Shown: positions 1 through 6,679 of the stretch, piece after piece
Position numbering within the stretch: position 1 is the first letter of the stretch
Layout of the letters: every line of letters starts with the position of its first letter
NCBI GenBank assembly: GCA_016840025.1
Contig: JAEOTF010000419.1
Location: 1 to 10,521 of the forward strand
Length of the DNA: 10,521 bases
Origin: Candidatus Hodarchaeota archaeon
GTDB lineage: Archaea > Asgardarchaeota > Heimdallarchaeia > Hodarchaeales > YT1-039
Direction of reading: 5' to 3'
Notes under the pieces: model-generated
What the model saw: the letters and a program-made list of their open reading frames with translations, nothing else
The model's database searches: none
Told to the model about the DNA's origin: nothing
Program-made: the position numbers and the translations under genes

Positions 1-87
1 AGATTCAAAATAGAAAGCAAGTTTTATGAAATTAACCACAAAAAATGCTCCTTAACTAAACTTATCATAAAAAGAGGAATAGATATA

Positions 88-330
88 TTGTCGTATTTAT
101 CAAATAGAGAAAAACAGAGATTTTTAAGTCGTAAAAAGGCGATTTTAAAGGACTTAGAAGGTTTAAAAAGGACGATTGCTACTTCTATTGATATAACTGC
201 TTCTTTAACATCAACAATGACTGAGGATTTGTATCTACGACTAAAAAGAGAATTTCCACAGGCAACTGATAAGGAAATTCTTATTAAAATCAAAAATATA
301 ATTAAAATAGGAAGGAGAGACATTGGTTAG
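88..330 (+). CDS. Small helical protein, partner of the downstream nucleotidyltransferase
   Basis: This 80-residue basic protein belongs to no family I recognise. It starts with TTG. A GAGGA ribosome binding site at 74-78 lies 9 nt upstream, and no better start is visible. Residues 7-30 are Lys/Arg-rich and probably helical, residues 31-44 are Ser/Thr-rich, and residues 46-76 look like a second amphipathic helical stretch ending in a basic GRRD motif. There is no signal peptide, membrane segment or zinc motif. Its stop codon overlaps the start of the nucleotidyltransferase gene by 8 bp, so the two are probably translationally coupled. Small size, helical character and tight coupling suggest an antitoxin or accessory-subunit role, which is inference. 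The gene itself is well supported by the RBS and overlap; its function is unknown. Confidence 0.72.
   Translation: MSYLSNREKQRFLSRKKAILKDLEGLKRTIATSIDITASLTSTMTEDLYLRLKREFPQATDKEILIKIKNIIKIGRRDIG
310..319 (+). promoter_or_regulatory. Ribosome binding site of the nucleotidyltransferase gene
   Basis: GGAAGGAGAG lies inside the end of the upstream small gene, 3 nt before the TTG at 323. A purine-rich SD this strong directly before a TTG supports that codon as the true start, and so the 8-bp overlap of the two genes. Confidence 0.6.
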
Positions 331-889
331 TAATAATTTCAAAGAATTTCTTATTAATACAATCAAGGCCTTAAATGAAAGTAAAATTAGGTATGTAGTA
401 GTAGGTGGAGTTGCAGCTAGTATTTTTGGAAGACCTAGAACAACAATGGACATTGATGTAATTATTGAGAATGATAAGGATGGAATTACTAAAATCCAAA
501 GAGTATTGAAGAAAAATGGCTTTGAATTTGGGGAAAATGAGATTCAAATTGCAATAGAAGAAAAATCACATTGCTCCATATATTTTAGAGACTATCCATA
601 TAGAATTGACCTACAAGGAGTATATTCTGCTCTTGATAGAAGGTCTATGGAAAACCAGATTGTTGAGATAGTCTTTGAAGAAAAAATGTCAGTAGAGAAA
701 CCTGAAGACTTAATTATAGCTAAATTGGTGTATGGCAGCAGTCAAGACCTAGAAGATGCACAAGCTATAATCCTACGGCAGGGAGAAAAACTGGATTTAG
801 AATATATTCGAATCTTTGCTGAAAAAGAGCAGGTTTTACAAGATTTCGAGCAAATTCTTCAAGATTCCTTAGAGAAAGATTCAAAATGA
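323..889 (+). CDS. Nucleotidyltransferase-fold protein (AbiEii/MNT-like, DUF6036-like)
   Basis: This 188-residue protein has the DNA polymerase beta-type nucleotidyltransferase fold. The core motif is visible: GG at residues 28-29, then GRPR at 36-39, then the acidic pair D43-x-D45 in a TxDIDV context, with a third candidate acidic residue D96 in a strand reading RIDL. The later segment PEDLIIAKL (127-135) followed by QDLEDA (141-146) matches the conserved Lys and RD..D-like region of AbiEii-type toxins and related stand-alone nucleotidyltransferases. These proteins transfer nucleotides to RNA or protein targets, and many are toxins or their neutralisers in two-gene modules. The TTG start at 323 overlaps the upstream small gene. 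The catalytic residues look intact, so an active enzyme is likely. The target, and whether this is a toxin or an antitoxin, cannot be read from the sequence. Confidence 0.85.
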   Translation: MVSNNFKEFLINTIKALNESKIRYVVVGGVAASIFGRPRTTMDIDVIIENDKDGITKIQRVLKKNGFEFGENEIQIAIEEKSHCSIYFRDYPYRIDLQGVYSALDRRSMENQIVEIVFEEKMSVEKPEDLIIAKLVYGSSQDLEDAQAIILRQGEKLDLEYIRIFAEKEQVLQDFEQILQDSLEKDSK

Positions 890-921
890 GTTTGACTGCA
901 ATCTTTAATGATTGAGTACCT

Positions 922-1716
922 ATGCCAACTGCCAAACATTTCTGGCTTACTCCCTTAGACAATATTAAGGATCTTTATTCATCTTGTTCTTTTCCTGATG
1001 TTCATGAAATAGTCATTGGGCTTACTTTCTGTGCTATTTGTACAACAGATAACATTATTGGACTTTCTTTTACTGCTAAAGGTCCGCAGAAACCCCCTAT
1101 TCTGTTACAGTATCCATTAGTTGATCGTTCTTGGCAAGAACTATTAAACTTGTACTTATCAGAGCGTCCGACAGAACGAAGTTTGGGACTAGCTGCTATA
1201 AATACTCTCTCACAAACTGTTCTAAGTAGAAAACAAGAATATAAATTTGTTGATAATGGAGCGGAATGGCTTCCCAATCCTAAAGATTTTCAAATCGGCA
1301 TGGTGGGAGCGATTCATCCAGTAATTAAGCAAATTGTCTCGAAAAAAGGTGAAGTTTTACTTAGAGACGACACAGTGCTGCAACGAGCTCATCGCAGGTT
1401 ACCAAAAAAGGGAGTTACCCTAGTTCCTTTGATAGAGGACCTAAAAAACGTTGATCATCTGTTAGTAACAGGGTCTGCAATTGTTCATAGGGGATTTAAT
1501 GAAATTTTGAACTTATTTCACACTATCAAAGGACAACGGATTTTGATTGGTCCTTCAGCACAAATCCTTCCTCAAGCTGCCTTTAATGATGGATTTACAA
1601 CAGTCGCGAGTTCGTTGGTAATACAAGTTGACAAAGTGTTACAAAACATCCGTGAGGGAGGTGGTTACCACCTTTTCCAAAAATACTGTCGTAAATATGT
1701 TATTCGAAGCCTCTAA
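922..1716 (+). CDS. DUF4213/DUF364 domain protein, putative heavy-metal chelation
   Basis: This 264-residue protein has the two-domain architecture of the DUF364 family. The N-terminal DUF4213 domain (about 8-100) includes the typical ERSLGLAAINT segment (residues 85-95). The C-terminal Rossmann-like DUF364 domain (about 115-258) shows GMVG (126-129), TGSAI (184-188), GPSAQILP (210-217) and an EGGG turn (245-248). The family is annotated as putatively metal-chelating and is often found near molybdenum or other metal-related genes; its biochemistry is largely unsettled. It should be cytosolic, since there is no signal or TM. The ATG at 922 is the first start after an in-frame stop at 913-915, so the start is fixed, although the SD is weak. 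The gap from the nucleotidyltransferase is only 32 bp, so read-through is possible. A role in metal handling for the molybdenum enzyme at the far end of the window is conjecture. Confidence 0.85.
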   Translation: MPTAKHFWLTPLDNIKDLYSSCSFPDVHEIVIGLTFCAICTTDNIIGLSFTAKGPQKPPILLQYPLVDRSWQELLNLYLSERPTERSLGLAAINTLSQTVLSRKQEYKFVDNGAEWLPNPKDFQIGMVGAIHPVIKQIVSKKGEVLLRDDTVLQRAHRRLPKKGVTLVPLIEDLKNVDHLLVTGSAIVHRGFNEILNLFHTIKGQRILIGPSAQILPQAAFNDGFTTVASSLVIQVDKVLQNIREGGGYHLFQKYCRKYVIRSL

Positions 1717-1725
1717 AACTAAAAA

Positions 1726-1735
1726 ATCTCTTTTT
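1726..1735 (+). terminator. Possible T-rich terminator after the DUF364 gene
   Basis: A short pyrimidine-rich tract ending in five T lies about 10 bp past the stop codon. Archaeal RNA polymerase can terminate at T tracts without a hairpin, but this one is short and in AT-rich DNA, so support is weak. Confidence 0.25.
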
Positions 1736-1800
1736 GCGAAATGAAAGCCAATAGATGTATCATGTAATTTATGTAATTTTAACAATTAAAATGCCTGTAG

Positions 1801-1810
1801 TATATGTATA
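1801..1810 (+). promoter_or_regulatory. Possible TATA box for the glycosyltransferase gene
   Basis: TATATGTATA lies in the 127-bp gap upstream of the gene. A start site about 25 nt downstream would fall near 1831, just before the GTG at 1844 and about 80 nt before the preferred ATG at 1910. Such motifs are common in AT-rich sequence. Confidence 0.25.
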
Positions 1811-1909
1811 TCTCTTCTCTACTGATAATTACTTTTTATTCTTGTGAAAAATTATTCATTTTCTATAAGATTAGGTTTATTTATGCTTTTTACTTTATTA
1901 TTATTAAAA

Positions 1910-2671
1910 ATGAAAATATTAGTCATAGTATTGAATAAAGGTCTTAAAAGCGGTGAGTATGTAAAAGAAGTTTGTAGAAGACTTGCACAGAATGGACACC
2001 GTATTACGATTGCTTCAACACAGACAATTTTGGTAGCAGGATGCAAAAGTATCACCCTTAGTTTTTCCTTACCCGTTATTCCAGTTCATGAGTACCTACC
2101 TGGTGAATTGAAGCAAAAGCCTGTTTATAAAATGGCATATAAAGAAGCTCAAAGAGTGATTAAGGCATTTATCCGCACTTTAAGACCACGAGCAAATAAA
2201 TATGATCTAATTTTCGCCCATCATGCAAACATTACCACGATTATTGCTCAGAGAATTGGTGAGGAGTTCAATATACCTGTAGTTACCATGGTACATGGTA
2301 CAGGCTTAAGAAGACTGAATGAGTCTGATTTTACTCTACAAAATGATATTAAAGATAGTCTACTAGATTCGAATAAAATTATTGCTCCCACAGAGGCTTT
2401 AGCTACTTTAGTGAAAACAATTATTCCTGAATTATGTAACGAGAAGCTTAGTTTAATTCCTTATTATGAGGATGAAACTCAAATTATACCTGTGTTAGAA
2501 GACCTTTTCGTTTTAACGAAAGAATCTTATCAACCGTTTAAAGAAAAACCATTTTATCATGTCCTAACGGAGCGTTCTATGAATATATTAATTATTTCAC
2601 TCGCTGTATTGAAGAAACCGAGTGGATATCTGAAAAAAGGACTGCTAAATATAATCGAACGAGAGAGCTGA
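1910..2671 (+). CDS. GT4-like glycosyltransferase, N-terminal half only; 3' end probably frameshifted
   Basis: From the ATG at 1910 the protein begins with MKILVIVLNKG, the first strand and glycine turn of the GT-B N-terminal domain. Then come a helix with LAQNGHRITIAS, a strand reading YDLIFAHHAN, the segment IPVVTMVHGTG, and IIAPTEAL followed by SLIPYY, matching GT4-type glycosyltransferases in order. The nucleotide-sugar-binding C-terminal domain, with its VGRL..KG and Glu-rich motifs, is absent: the frame ends after about 253 residues, whereas GT4 enzymes usually have 350-400. An upstream GTG at 1844 would add 22 hydrophobic residues. I prefer 1910 because family members begin at this strand. 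Neither start has an SD, so the mRNA may be leaderless. A second frame at 2542-2694 has good coding character, suggesting a lost base near the A5 run at 2544-2548. Either a decayed gene or a sequencing indel is possible. Confidence 0.6.
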   Translation: MKILVIVLNKGLKSGEYVKEVCRRLAQNGHRITIASTQTILVAGCKSITLSFSLPVIPVHEYLPGELKQKPVYKMAYKEAQRVIKAFIRTLRPRANKYDLIFAHHANITTIIAQRIGEEFNIPVVTMVHGTGLRRLNESDFTLQNDIKDSLLDSNKIIAPTEALATLVKTIIPELCNEKLSLIPYYEDETQIIPVLEDLFVLTKESYQPFKEKPFYHVLTERSMNILIISLAVLKKPSGYLKKGLLNIIERES

Positions 2672-2694
2672 CTTTTTATCTAGGATTTAACTAA
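2542..2694 (+). pseudogene. Frame-shifted C-terminal remnant of the glycosyltransferase-like gene
   Basis: In the frame one base behind the preceding gene, an open stretch of 50 codons runs from just after a stop at 2539-2541 to a TAA at 2692-2694. Its translation contains CIEETEWISEKR followed by TRELTFYLGFN, a charged, helical pattern with Trp and aromatic residues that looks like the C-terminal helix of many GT4 enzymes. There is no start codon or SD of its own. Joining it at the A5 run (2544-2548) would give a protein of about 260 residues from the 1910 start, still too short for a full GT-B enzyme. This is inference from composition; the in-frame ending at 2671 is also possible. Confidence 0.3.
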
Positions 2695-2780
2695 GCCTAG
2701 GAATTACATTCGTCCATTTATAGTCAGGAAAAGCGATCTAGGTTTGAATGAGATATTGGTTTGCAAATGTGTTTTATTTT

Positions 2781-4223
2781 CTAGACGTTTTCAGAAACTA
2801 TTGAAGATGGCTGGTGATGAGGAAGGGACAATAATCCAACTCCTTGAAATGAAATCCCGAGTATACTAAAAATAATCACTAATATCATTCCTGCTAACAT
2901 ACCAAAATTTGAAATTATAATACTCCCAATAATAGTGAATGGAATGCCTATTATTAGTACTAGAGTTGGCAACAATGAGTATATGGAATTACGAATGTTA
3001 TCGGGGATTAAATCAAGTTGTACGCGAGTGTAAAGAATATTAGTAAGACCGATCCAAATACCGAATGAAGAAAAGACCAAAATTATTCCTATAAACTTCC
3101 AAAATACGAAAGTATGCTCAGGAGGTACGAGATGATAATAAATTGCAGCGGACGTAAAGAAAACAGAATTACTACATATTGCGCTAATGAATAGCCAAAG
3201 TCGAGTTTTCGTAATTCGTGAAGAGATCATAGCTGCACCTATATGAAAAAGAACAAGAATTCCAAATATTGTTCCTCTTAAAAGTCCAGTTAAACTATCA
3301 GAACCACCATATGAAGAATATAATGGGAAAAGAACCATATTTCCCCAAATTGCATATGAAACTCCCCCCGCTAAAGCAATACCTGCAAAAATTAGAAAGA
3401 CACTCCTATTGGATGTAAAGAACTTAATTCCGCTTGAAAACACTTGGAAATAAGTAGAACGGTTTACATTAACATGTTTATTGTCGTCTACAGGTTTAAT
3501 ACGACATACAATTAGCCCTAGTATCATTATTAGTAGTACTAATTGAATAGTGAAAAGCATTCGACGTGACCAAATTGTAGCGATTGCACCACCAATCAGA
3601 AAAGATGAACCTGCTAAAGCCATGTTTACAGACTGAATTTTTCCCATGAATTGTCCGTAAATTTTACGATCTGAATCACAATCTTTCGATACCTTCCGAT
3701 AATGATTATCAAACCAAGCATCTAATGTACCGCTTTGTTGAGAGTTCGCAAGCGCCGAGATAATACCATAGGCAAGAAACAAAGGAAAACTATTAGCAAA
3801 AATCAATAGGATTGTTGAGATAATATATCCAACATAAGCTCCAATTAACACCTTACGATGACCAATAGAATCACCTAATGCGCCTGTAGGATAATCGAAG
3901 ATTACCTGCACAATCATTTGGATCGCCAATAGTATACCCAGTTGTTGCCATGTGATAACATCTAACAAGAAAAGAATGAGAAAAGTGCCTGTTACTGAAA
4001 ATGCAAATGTCATCAAACTAGCAAGAAAGAAAAAATCCAGTGATCGTGCTTGAAGAGTGCGAGGAAGCTTCTCTAAACTTAAACGTCGAACTAACCAAGT
4101 CTGAAAGTTGATTTTGATATTTCGTGAATTCTTTTCACCCTCTTGATTTAATGAAGGAGCATTCTCAACGAGAGAAGTACCGAGAAGTTTTGAGACCGTA
4201 TATTCACCCACAAATTTCACCAA
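2781..4223 (-). CDS. Major facilitator superfamily transporter
   Basis: This 480-residue protein sits in the cytoplasmic membrane and probably exports or imports a small molecule with proton coupling. An extended hydrophilic N-terminal tail of about 60 residues precedes the first membrane helix (about 62-87), and hydrophobic segments in the rest fit 12 helices in two halves around a loop near 241-258. The MFS motif A, GALGDSIGHRK (114-124), lies between helices 2 and 3. SGTLDAWFDN (164-173) is a typical motif of drug-efflux-like members. The substrate is not predictable. The start is uncertain: TTG at 4223, immediately followed by GTG at 4220, both without an SD. A TTAAATAA element about 25 nt upstream would suit a leaderless GTG start. 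The gene converges with the glycosyltransferase gene and lies 204 bp downstream of the membrane-bound winged-helix protein on the same strand. Confidence 0.88.
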   Translation of the reverse strand: MVKFVGEYTVSKLLGTSLVENAPSLNQEGEKNSRNIKINFQTWLVRRLSLEKLPRTLQARSLDFFFLASLMTFAFSVTGTFLILFLLDVITWQQLGILLAIQMIVQVIFDYPTGALGDSIGHRKVLIGAYVGYIISTILLIFANSFPLFLAYGIISALANSQQSGTLDAWFDNHYRKVSKDCDSDRKIYGQFMGKIQSVNMALAGSSFLIGGAIATIWSRRMLFTIQLVLLIMILGLIVCRIKPVDDNKHVNVNRSTYFQVFSSGIKFFTSNRSVFLIFAGIALAGGVSYAIWGNMVLFPLYSSYGGSDSLTGLLRGTIFGILVLFHIGAAMISSRITKTRLWLFISAICSNSVFFTSAAIYYHLVPPEHTFVFWKFIGIILVFSSFGIWIGLTNILYTRVQLDLIPDNIRNSIYSLLPTLVLIIGIPFTIIGSIIISNFGMLAGMILVIIFSILGISFQGVGLLSLPHHQPSSIVSENV

Positions 4224-4226
4224 ATC

Positions 4227-4250
4227 AATGGTTTAATCCATTATTTAAGG
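4227..4250 (-). promoter_or_regulatory. Candidate TATA box and inverted repeat before the transporter
   Basis: On the - strand a CTTAAATAAT element (4241-4250) lies 22-25 nt before the TTG/GTG start pair. This is the archaeal TATA-to-start-site distance, so a leaderless transcript is possible. Overlapping its downstream edge is a perfect inverted repeat, AATGG-6 nt-CCATT (4227-4242), where a repressor dimer could block initiation. Arms of 5 bp are short, so chance is not excluded. Confidence 0.3.
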
Positions 4251-4427
4251 ACATTCTCCATATCAGGGAATTCTGGGGGTAAATATGACTGTTTTGAACT
4301 GAAATAGTCGAGTTTGAGAAATAAACCTCCAAGTTTATTCAAAAGAAAATTACTTAGAAAAATTAGCTGAAAGAAGACCAGAACTTTTTGGACAGATAAC
4401 GCTTCTAGAATGTACAATAAAGTTTTT

Positions 4428-5237
4428 TTATCCGAGTAGAATCACAAGTAAAATAAGATAGCATGTAAATAAACTTAGCAAGAAACTACGGTCCAATACT
4501 GTGTCCAAGGAACTTGTAAGCGCCAATGCAATAATTGCTATACTCCATATTTGTGTACAAATTTGAGCGAAAAGAATTAATGTTTCTATTTGTTCAATTG
4601 TCAAAGAAAAAGTATGATGTCCAACCCAGACTATAATCTGGAAAAGTGAGGGGAGTGATGTAGCGAGCATCGCCCGGGAGAAATATACATGAGGAGGAGA
4701 TAAAGTTTCAGTCAGTAATTTCAAGATAAGATAAGGGCTTAGAATACAAAAAAACCAAGTAAAAATACCTAGAAGTATGACAGGGATTTTATTATCCATA
4801 TCGGTTATAAAAAAGGGTCCTGCTAAAAGAATTCTCAATTCAAGCCCAGTTATTAATGCTAAGAGCAACCAAATACTTAGAATAGATGGCAAAAGAATAG
4901 TGTGGTTCTCTGCAATCCTAAAAAGAGAATTAATGTATTTAGGAATTCGAAATGATCCAAAATCCTGATTTTCAGGATCGATTCTACTAAGAACTGCAAC
5001 CGCGCTATTTCCTTCTTCTGATAAATAATAGCGTTTTTCTTCATCCTGTTGAAGATAAGGCTTTAATTTGTTTAAATGATGATAGAGTGTTCCTGTTTGA
5101 AGACCTAATTCTTTAAAATCAGTATAATAAAGATATCCCACCTCTTTAATCCATAGAAGAATCCGACGTCGAATAGGATGAGCTAATATGTCAAATATTT
5201 GGCCATCTATATTCAGAGATAATTCCTTCTGGATCAT
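4428..5237 (-). CDS. ArsR-type winged-helix protein with about five membrane segments
   Basis: The N-terminal part (about 12-85) is a winged helix: the helix ILAHPIRRRILLWI is the ArsR-family signature, TGTLYHHLNKL (48-58) is the recognition helix, and the wing is KRYYLSEEG (68-76). After a short linker, the remainder is hydrophobic, with probable membrane segments near 113-140, 152-175, 190-208, 219-240 and 251-268. This gives a DNA-binding domain tethered to the membrane, a design frequent among archaea. No metal-binding Cys cluster is seen in the HTH, so it is not a classical metal sensor. It probably senses a membrane or envelope signal and regulates nearby genes, such as the transporter downstream or the surface protein upstream; this is inference. 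The ATG start at 5237 has no clear SD. It lies 53 bp after the surface-protein gene, with a strong poly-T terminator between them. Confidence 0.82.
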   Translation of the reverse strand: MIQKELSLNIDGQIFDILAHPIRRRILLWIKEVGYLYYTDFKELGLQTGTLYHHLNKLKPYLQQDEEKRYYLSEEGNSAVAVLSRIDPENQDFGSFRIPKYINSLFRIAENHTILLPSILSIWLLLALITGLELRILLAGPFFITDMDNKIPVILLGIFTWFFCILSPYLILKLLTETLSPPHVYFSRAMLATSLPSLFQIIVWVGHHTFSLTIEQIETLILFAQICTQIWSIAIIALALTSSLDTVLDRSFLLSLFTCYLILLVILLG

Positions 5238-5262
5238 ATATTCTTCGCTCAGTAGACCAAGT

Positions 5263-5283
5263 CAGAAAAAAAAAGAAAAAATG
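5263..5283 (-). terminator. Poly-T terminator of the surface-protein gene
   Basis: On the - strand, beginning about 10 bp after the stop codon of the surface protein, six T, one C and nine T follow each other without a stem-loop. This matches the T-tract termination signal of archaeal RNA polymerase, and it separates the surface-protein gene from the regulator gene. Confidence 0.65.
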
Positions 5284-5290
5284 GGATTGA

Positions 5291-6361
5291 TTAAAGTTGT
5301 CGCTTACGAAATCCTAAAAGTCCTATAAGAGCAAATGTGGCAACTACTGTTGTAATAATAAACCCATCTTTAGAAATGCGAGGGAAGACATCCCCTAAAA
5401 TAGGCACTATATCCGATGGGTTACTACTTGTATCGCCACCTATAATATAAGAGCCATCAAGCCCAATTTCTGGATCATGTACGAGTTCTAGATCTTTAAA
5501 GTTTGGATAGTTAAAGAAAGTTTGAACCGCACCATCAGTTGCGTTATATTTGTACGATGAGGTTACCGTATCACTGGACCCTCCGATCATTACTTCAGAG
5601 ACATAGGTGAAGTGAGCAAGGGTTTCATCATCTAGTTTAAGATACACTCCATCTATCCCTGTAACATAAGAGATGTTCTCGCTAGTCCATGTAAGATCCC
5701 ATCGAAGTGATAACATATTATCCTCAGATAAAAATGGCCATCCAGACATATAAATGTCAAATTTTAGCTTTGTTGCGTTCTCCAAGTCAATGTAATTAAC
5801 AATTTTAATTTGGAATCCCTGAAATTGAGATTGCTGTAGAGATTCACTGGTAAAATTGAAACTTATTTGTTCATCACCAACAATCGCATCCGATAGAATC
5901 CATCTTACACTCTGTAAGGATAGAGTTCGTTGACCTACTGTTTCATTATTTTCATAAAACCCATTGCCATTATCATCTGTAAATTCTTGGATCTTTTGGA
6001 ATTTCACATGAAACTTTGTATCATTAGCATTAGGAGACCAGAATTGATAGATGGGAACTTGACCACCTGCATTAATCTTTACCATTAATTTTTCGCTTTC
6101 TATATCTACTGTCTTCTTGTTCTTATCTACTGTCATCCCTGTCTGTGTACCATTGCCTGATAGTGTACCATTTCCGGGTTGATCACCTTCTCCAGATTGG
6201 GTACCATTTCCAGTAGTACTATCTCCACCATTACTGGGATTATCGTCACCATTGTCGCTACTGTCTTGAATAGCTGATGTTGACACTGTAAAATTGACAG
6301 AAGATAGAAGTATCAACGCTAATAGAATTATTAGCCCTAACATTAATTTTCGTGGATTCAT
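5291..6361 (-). CDS. Secreted, membrane-anchored surface protein with EF-hand-like loop
   Basis: This 356-residue protein belongs to no family I can name. Residues 1-30 are a classical signal peptide (MNPRK, then a Leu/Ile-rich core). Residues 32-75 form a Gly/Ser/Thr/Asn/Asp linker with repeated NGT sequons at N52, N64 and N70. Residues 78-325 look like a beta-rich extracellular domain with further N-glycosylation sequons (for example NDT at 113 and NET at 139). Residues 129-140 (DDNGNGFYENNE) match a 12-residue EF-hand loop with acidic or Asn ligands at positions 1, 3, 5, 9 and 12. A C-terminal helix (333-351) followed by RKRQL is a positive-inside anchor or sorting-type tail. The ATG at 6361 has GGTGA 4 nt upstream, so the start is sure. 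It probably sits outside the cell, perhaps as a calcium-binding adhesin or binding protein; that is inference. Confidence 0.8.
   Translation of the reverse strand: MNPRKLMLGLIILLALILLSSVNFTVSTSAIQDSSDNGDDNPSNGGDSTTGNGTQSGEGDQPGNGTLSGNGTQTGMTVDKNKKTVDIESEKLMVKINAGGQVPIYQFWSPNANDTKFHVKFQKIQEFTDDNGNGFYENNETVGQRTLSLQSVRWILSDAIVGDEQISFNFTSESLQQSQFQGFQIKIVNYIDLENATKLKFDIYMSGWPFLSEDNMLSLRWDLTWTSENISYVTGIDGVYLKLDDETLAHFTYVSEVMIGGSSDTVTSSYKYNATDGAVQTFFNYPNFKDLELVHDPEIGLDGSYIIGGDTSSNPSDIVPILGDVFPRISKDGFIITTVVATFALIGLLGFRKRQL
5942..5977 (-). other. EF-hand/dockerin-like calcium loop in the surface protein
   Basis: These codons encode a 12-residue loop fitting the EF-hand ligand pattern: D1, N3, N5, G6, a hydrophobic residue at 8 (Tyr) and E12. 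No second loop is visible, so this may be a single calcium-binding loop inserted in a beta domain rather than a full EF-hand. Confidence 0.45.
6137..6265 (-). repeat. Low-complexity Gly/Asn/Thr linker with repeated NGT sequons
   Basis: Codons 33-75 of the surface protein encode a Gly/Asn/Ser/Thr/Asp stretch in which NGT recurs three times with spacings of 12 and 6 residues. At DNA level the + strand shows GTACCATT three times. This is a flexible, probably glycosylated stalk, likely to vary in length between strains. Confidence 0.6.
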
Positions 6362-6365
6362 TTTG

Positions 6366-6419
6366 TCACCTTTTCGAAGTTAACATTATATTCTACTGAG
6401 TGTGAATCAAGATAAACTA
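6366..6419 (-). promoter_or_regulatory. RBS and possible TATA box of the surface-protein gene
   Basis: GGTGA at 6366-6370 sits 4 nt before the ATG and matches the GGAGGTGAT anti-anti-SD consensus. A TTTATC-containing element at 6411-6419 would place the transcription start near 6389, giving a leader of about 28 nt. The RBS is convincing; the TATA call is weak. Confidence 0.4.
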
Positions 6420-6518
6420 TCACTTACAATAAAACCGAGCTCTTTCCTGTAATAGTGATTAAGCGAGTTATTCAAGAAGAGTTCTTTAATTTAAATTTAA
6501 CAATAATTTTATGAATCA

Positions 6519-6647
6519 TTAAAGATCTAATGAAATCATAACACCTCTTTGAGAAAAATTTTCTGGTAAATAGCGAGCAATAAGAAAGATTATTAATTCT
6601 AAAAATACCGAACCTCCTTCTAATAATGGTATTATGTTAGTGCCCAC
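6519..6647 (-). CDS. Possible 42-residue single-pass membrane peptide
   Basis: In the otherwise empty region between the surface protein and the cupin, a frame opens with GTG at 6647 and ends with TAA at 6519. An AAAGGA element lies about 8 nt upstream of the GTG. The product has one hydrophobic stretch (VFLELIIFLIARYL, residues 14-27) flanked by charged residues. I do not recognise a family, and frames of this length occur by chance in AT-rich DNA. The frame stays open upstream to about 6700, into the cupin's 3' end, without a better start. Confidence 0.2.
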   Translation of the reverse strand: MGTNIIPLLEGGSVFLELIIFLIARYLPENFSQRGVMISLDL

Positions 6648-6679
6648 CGATAAATCCTTTATTCCTGAAATAAGCTGGT

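Larger units (their letters stand above)
6362..6679. other. 318-bp AT-rich intergenic region
   Basis: This is the longest stretch without a recognisable gene. It contains the surface-protein promoter and RBS at the left edge and the weak small ORF described separately. It also contains a perfect SD-like AAGGAGGTT on the - strand (6611-6619) with no start codon at a usable distance. No tRNA, CRISPR repeat, long inverted repeat or insertion-sequence end was seen. Confidence 0.5.

Noticed and set aside
1..11. The first 11 bases recur at 877-887, suggesting a direct repeat flanking the nucleotidyltransferase pair
   Set aside because: Only 11 AT-rich bases match and the flanks diverge at once, so chance is the simpler explanation.
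1002..1277. 91-codon reading frame on the - strand inside the DUF364 gene
   Set aside because: It lies fully antisense to a conserved protein and has composition typical of a shadow frame; the same applies to frames inside the transporter and hydroxylase genes.
2680..2701. CTAGG/CCTAG inverted repeat between the convergent genes, possible bidirectional terminator
   Set aside because: Arms are only 5 bp with an 11-nt loop, and the T tract lies before the stem on the + strand, so no hairpin terminator is formed.
6611..6619. Perfect AAGGAGGTT on the - strand as ribosome binding site of an unseen gene
   Set aside because: No ATG, GTG or TTG follows at 4-12 nt.
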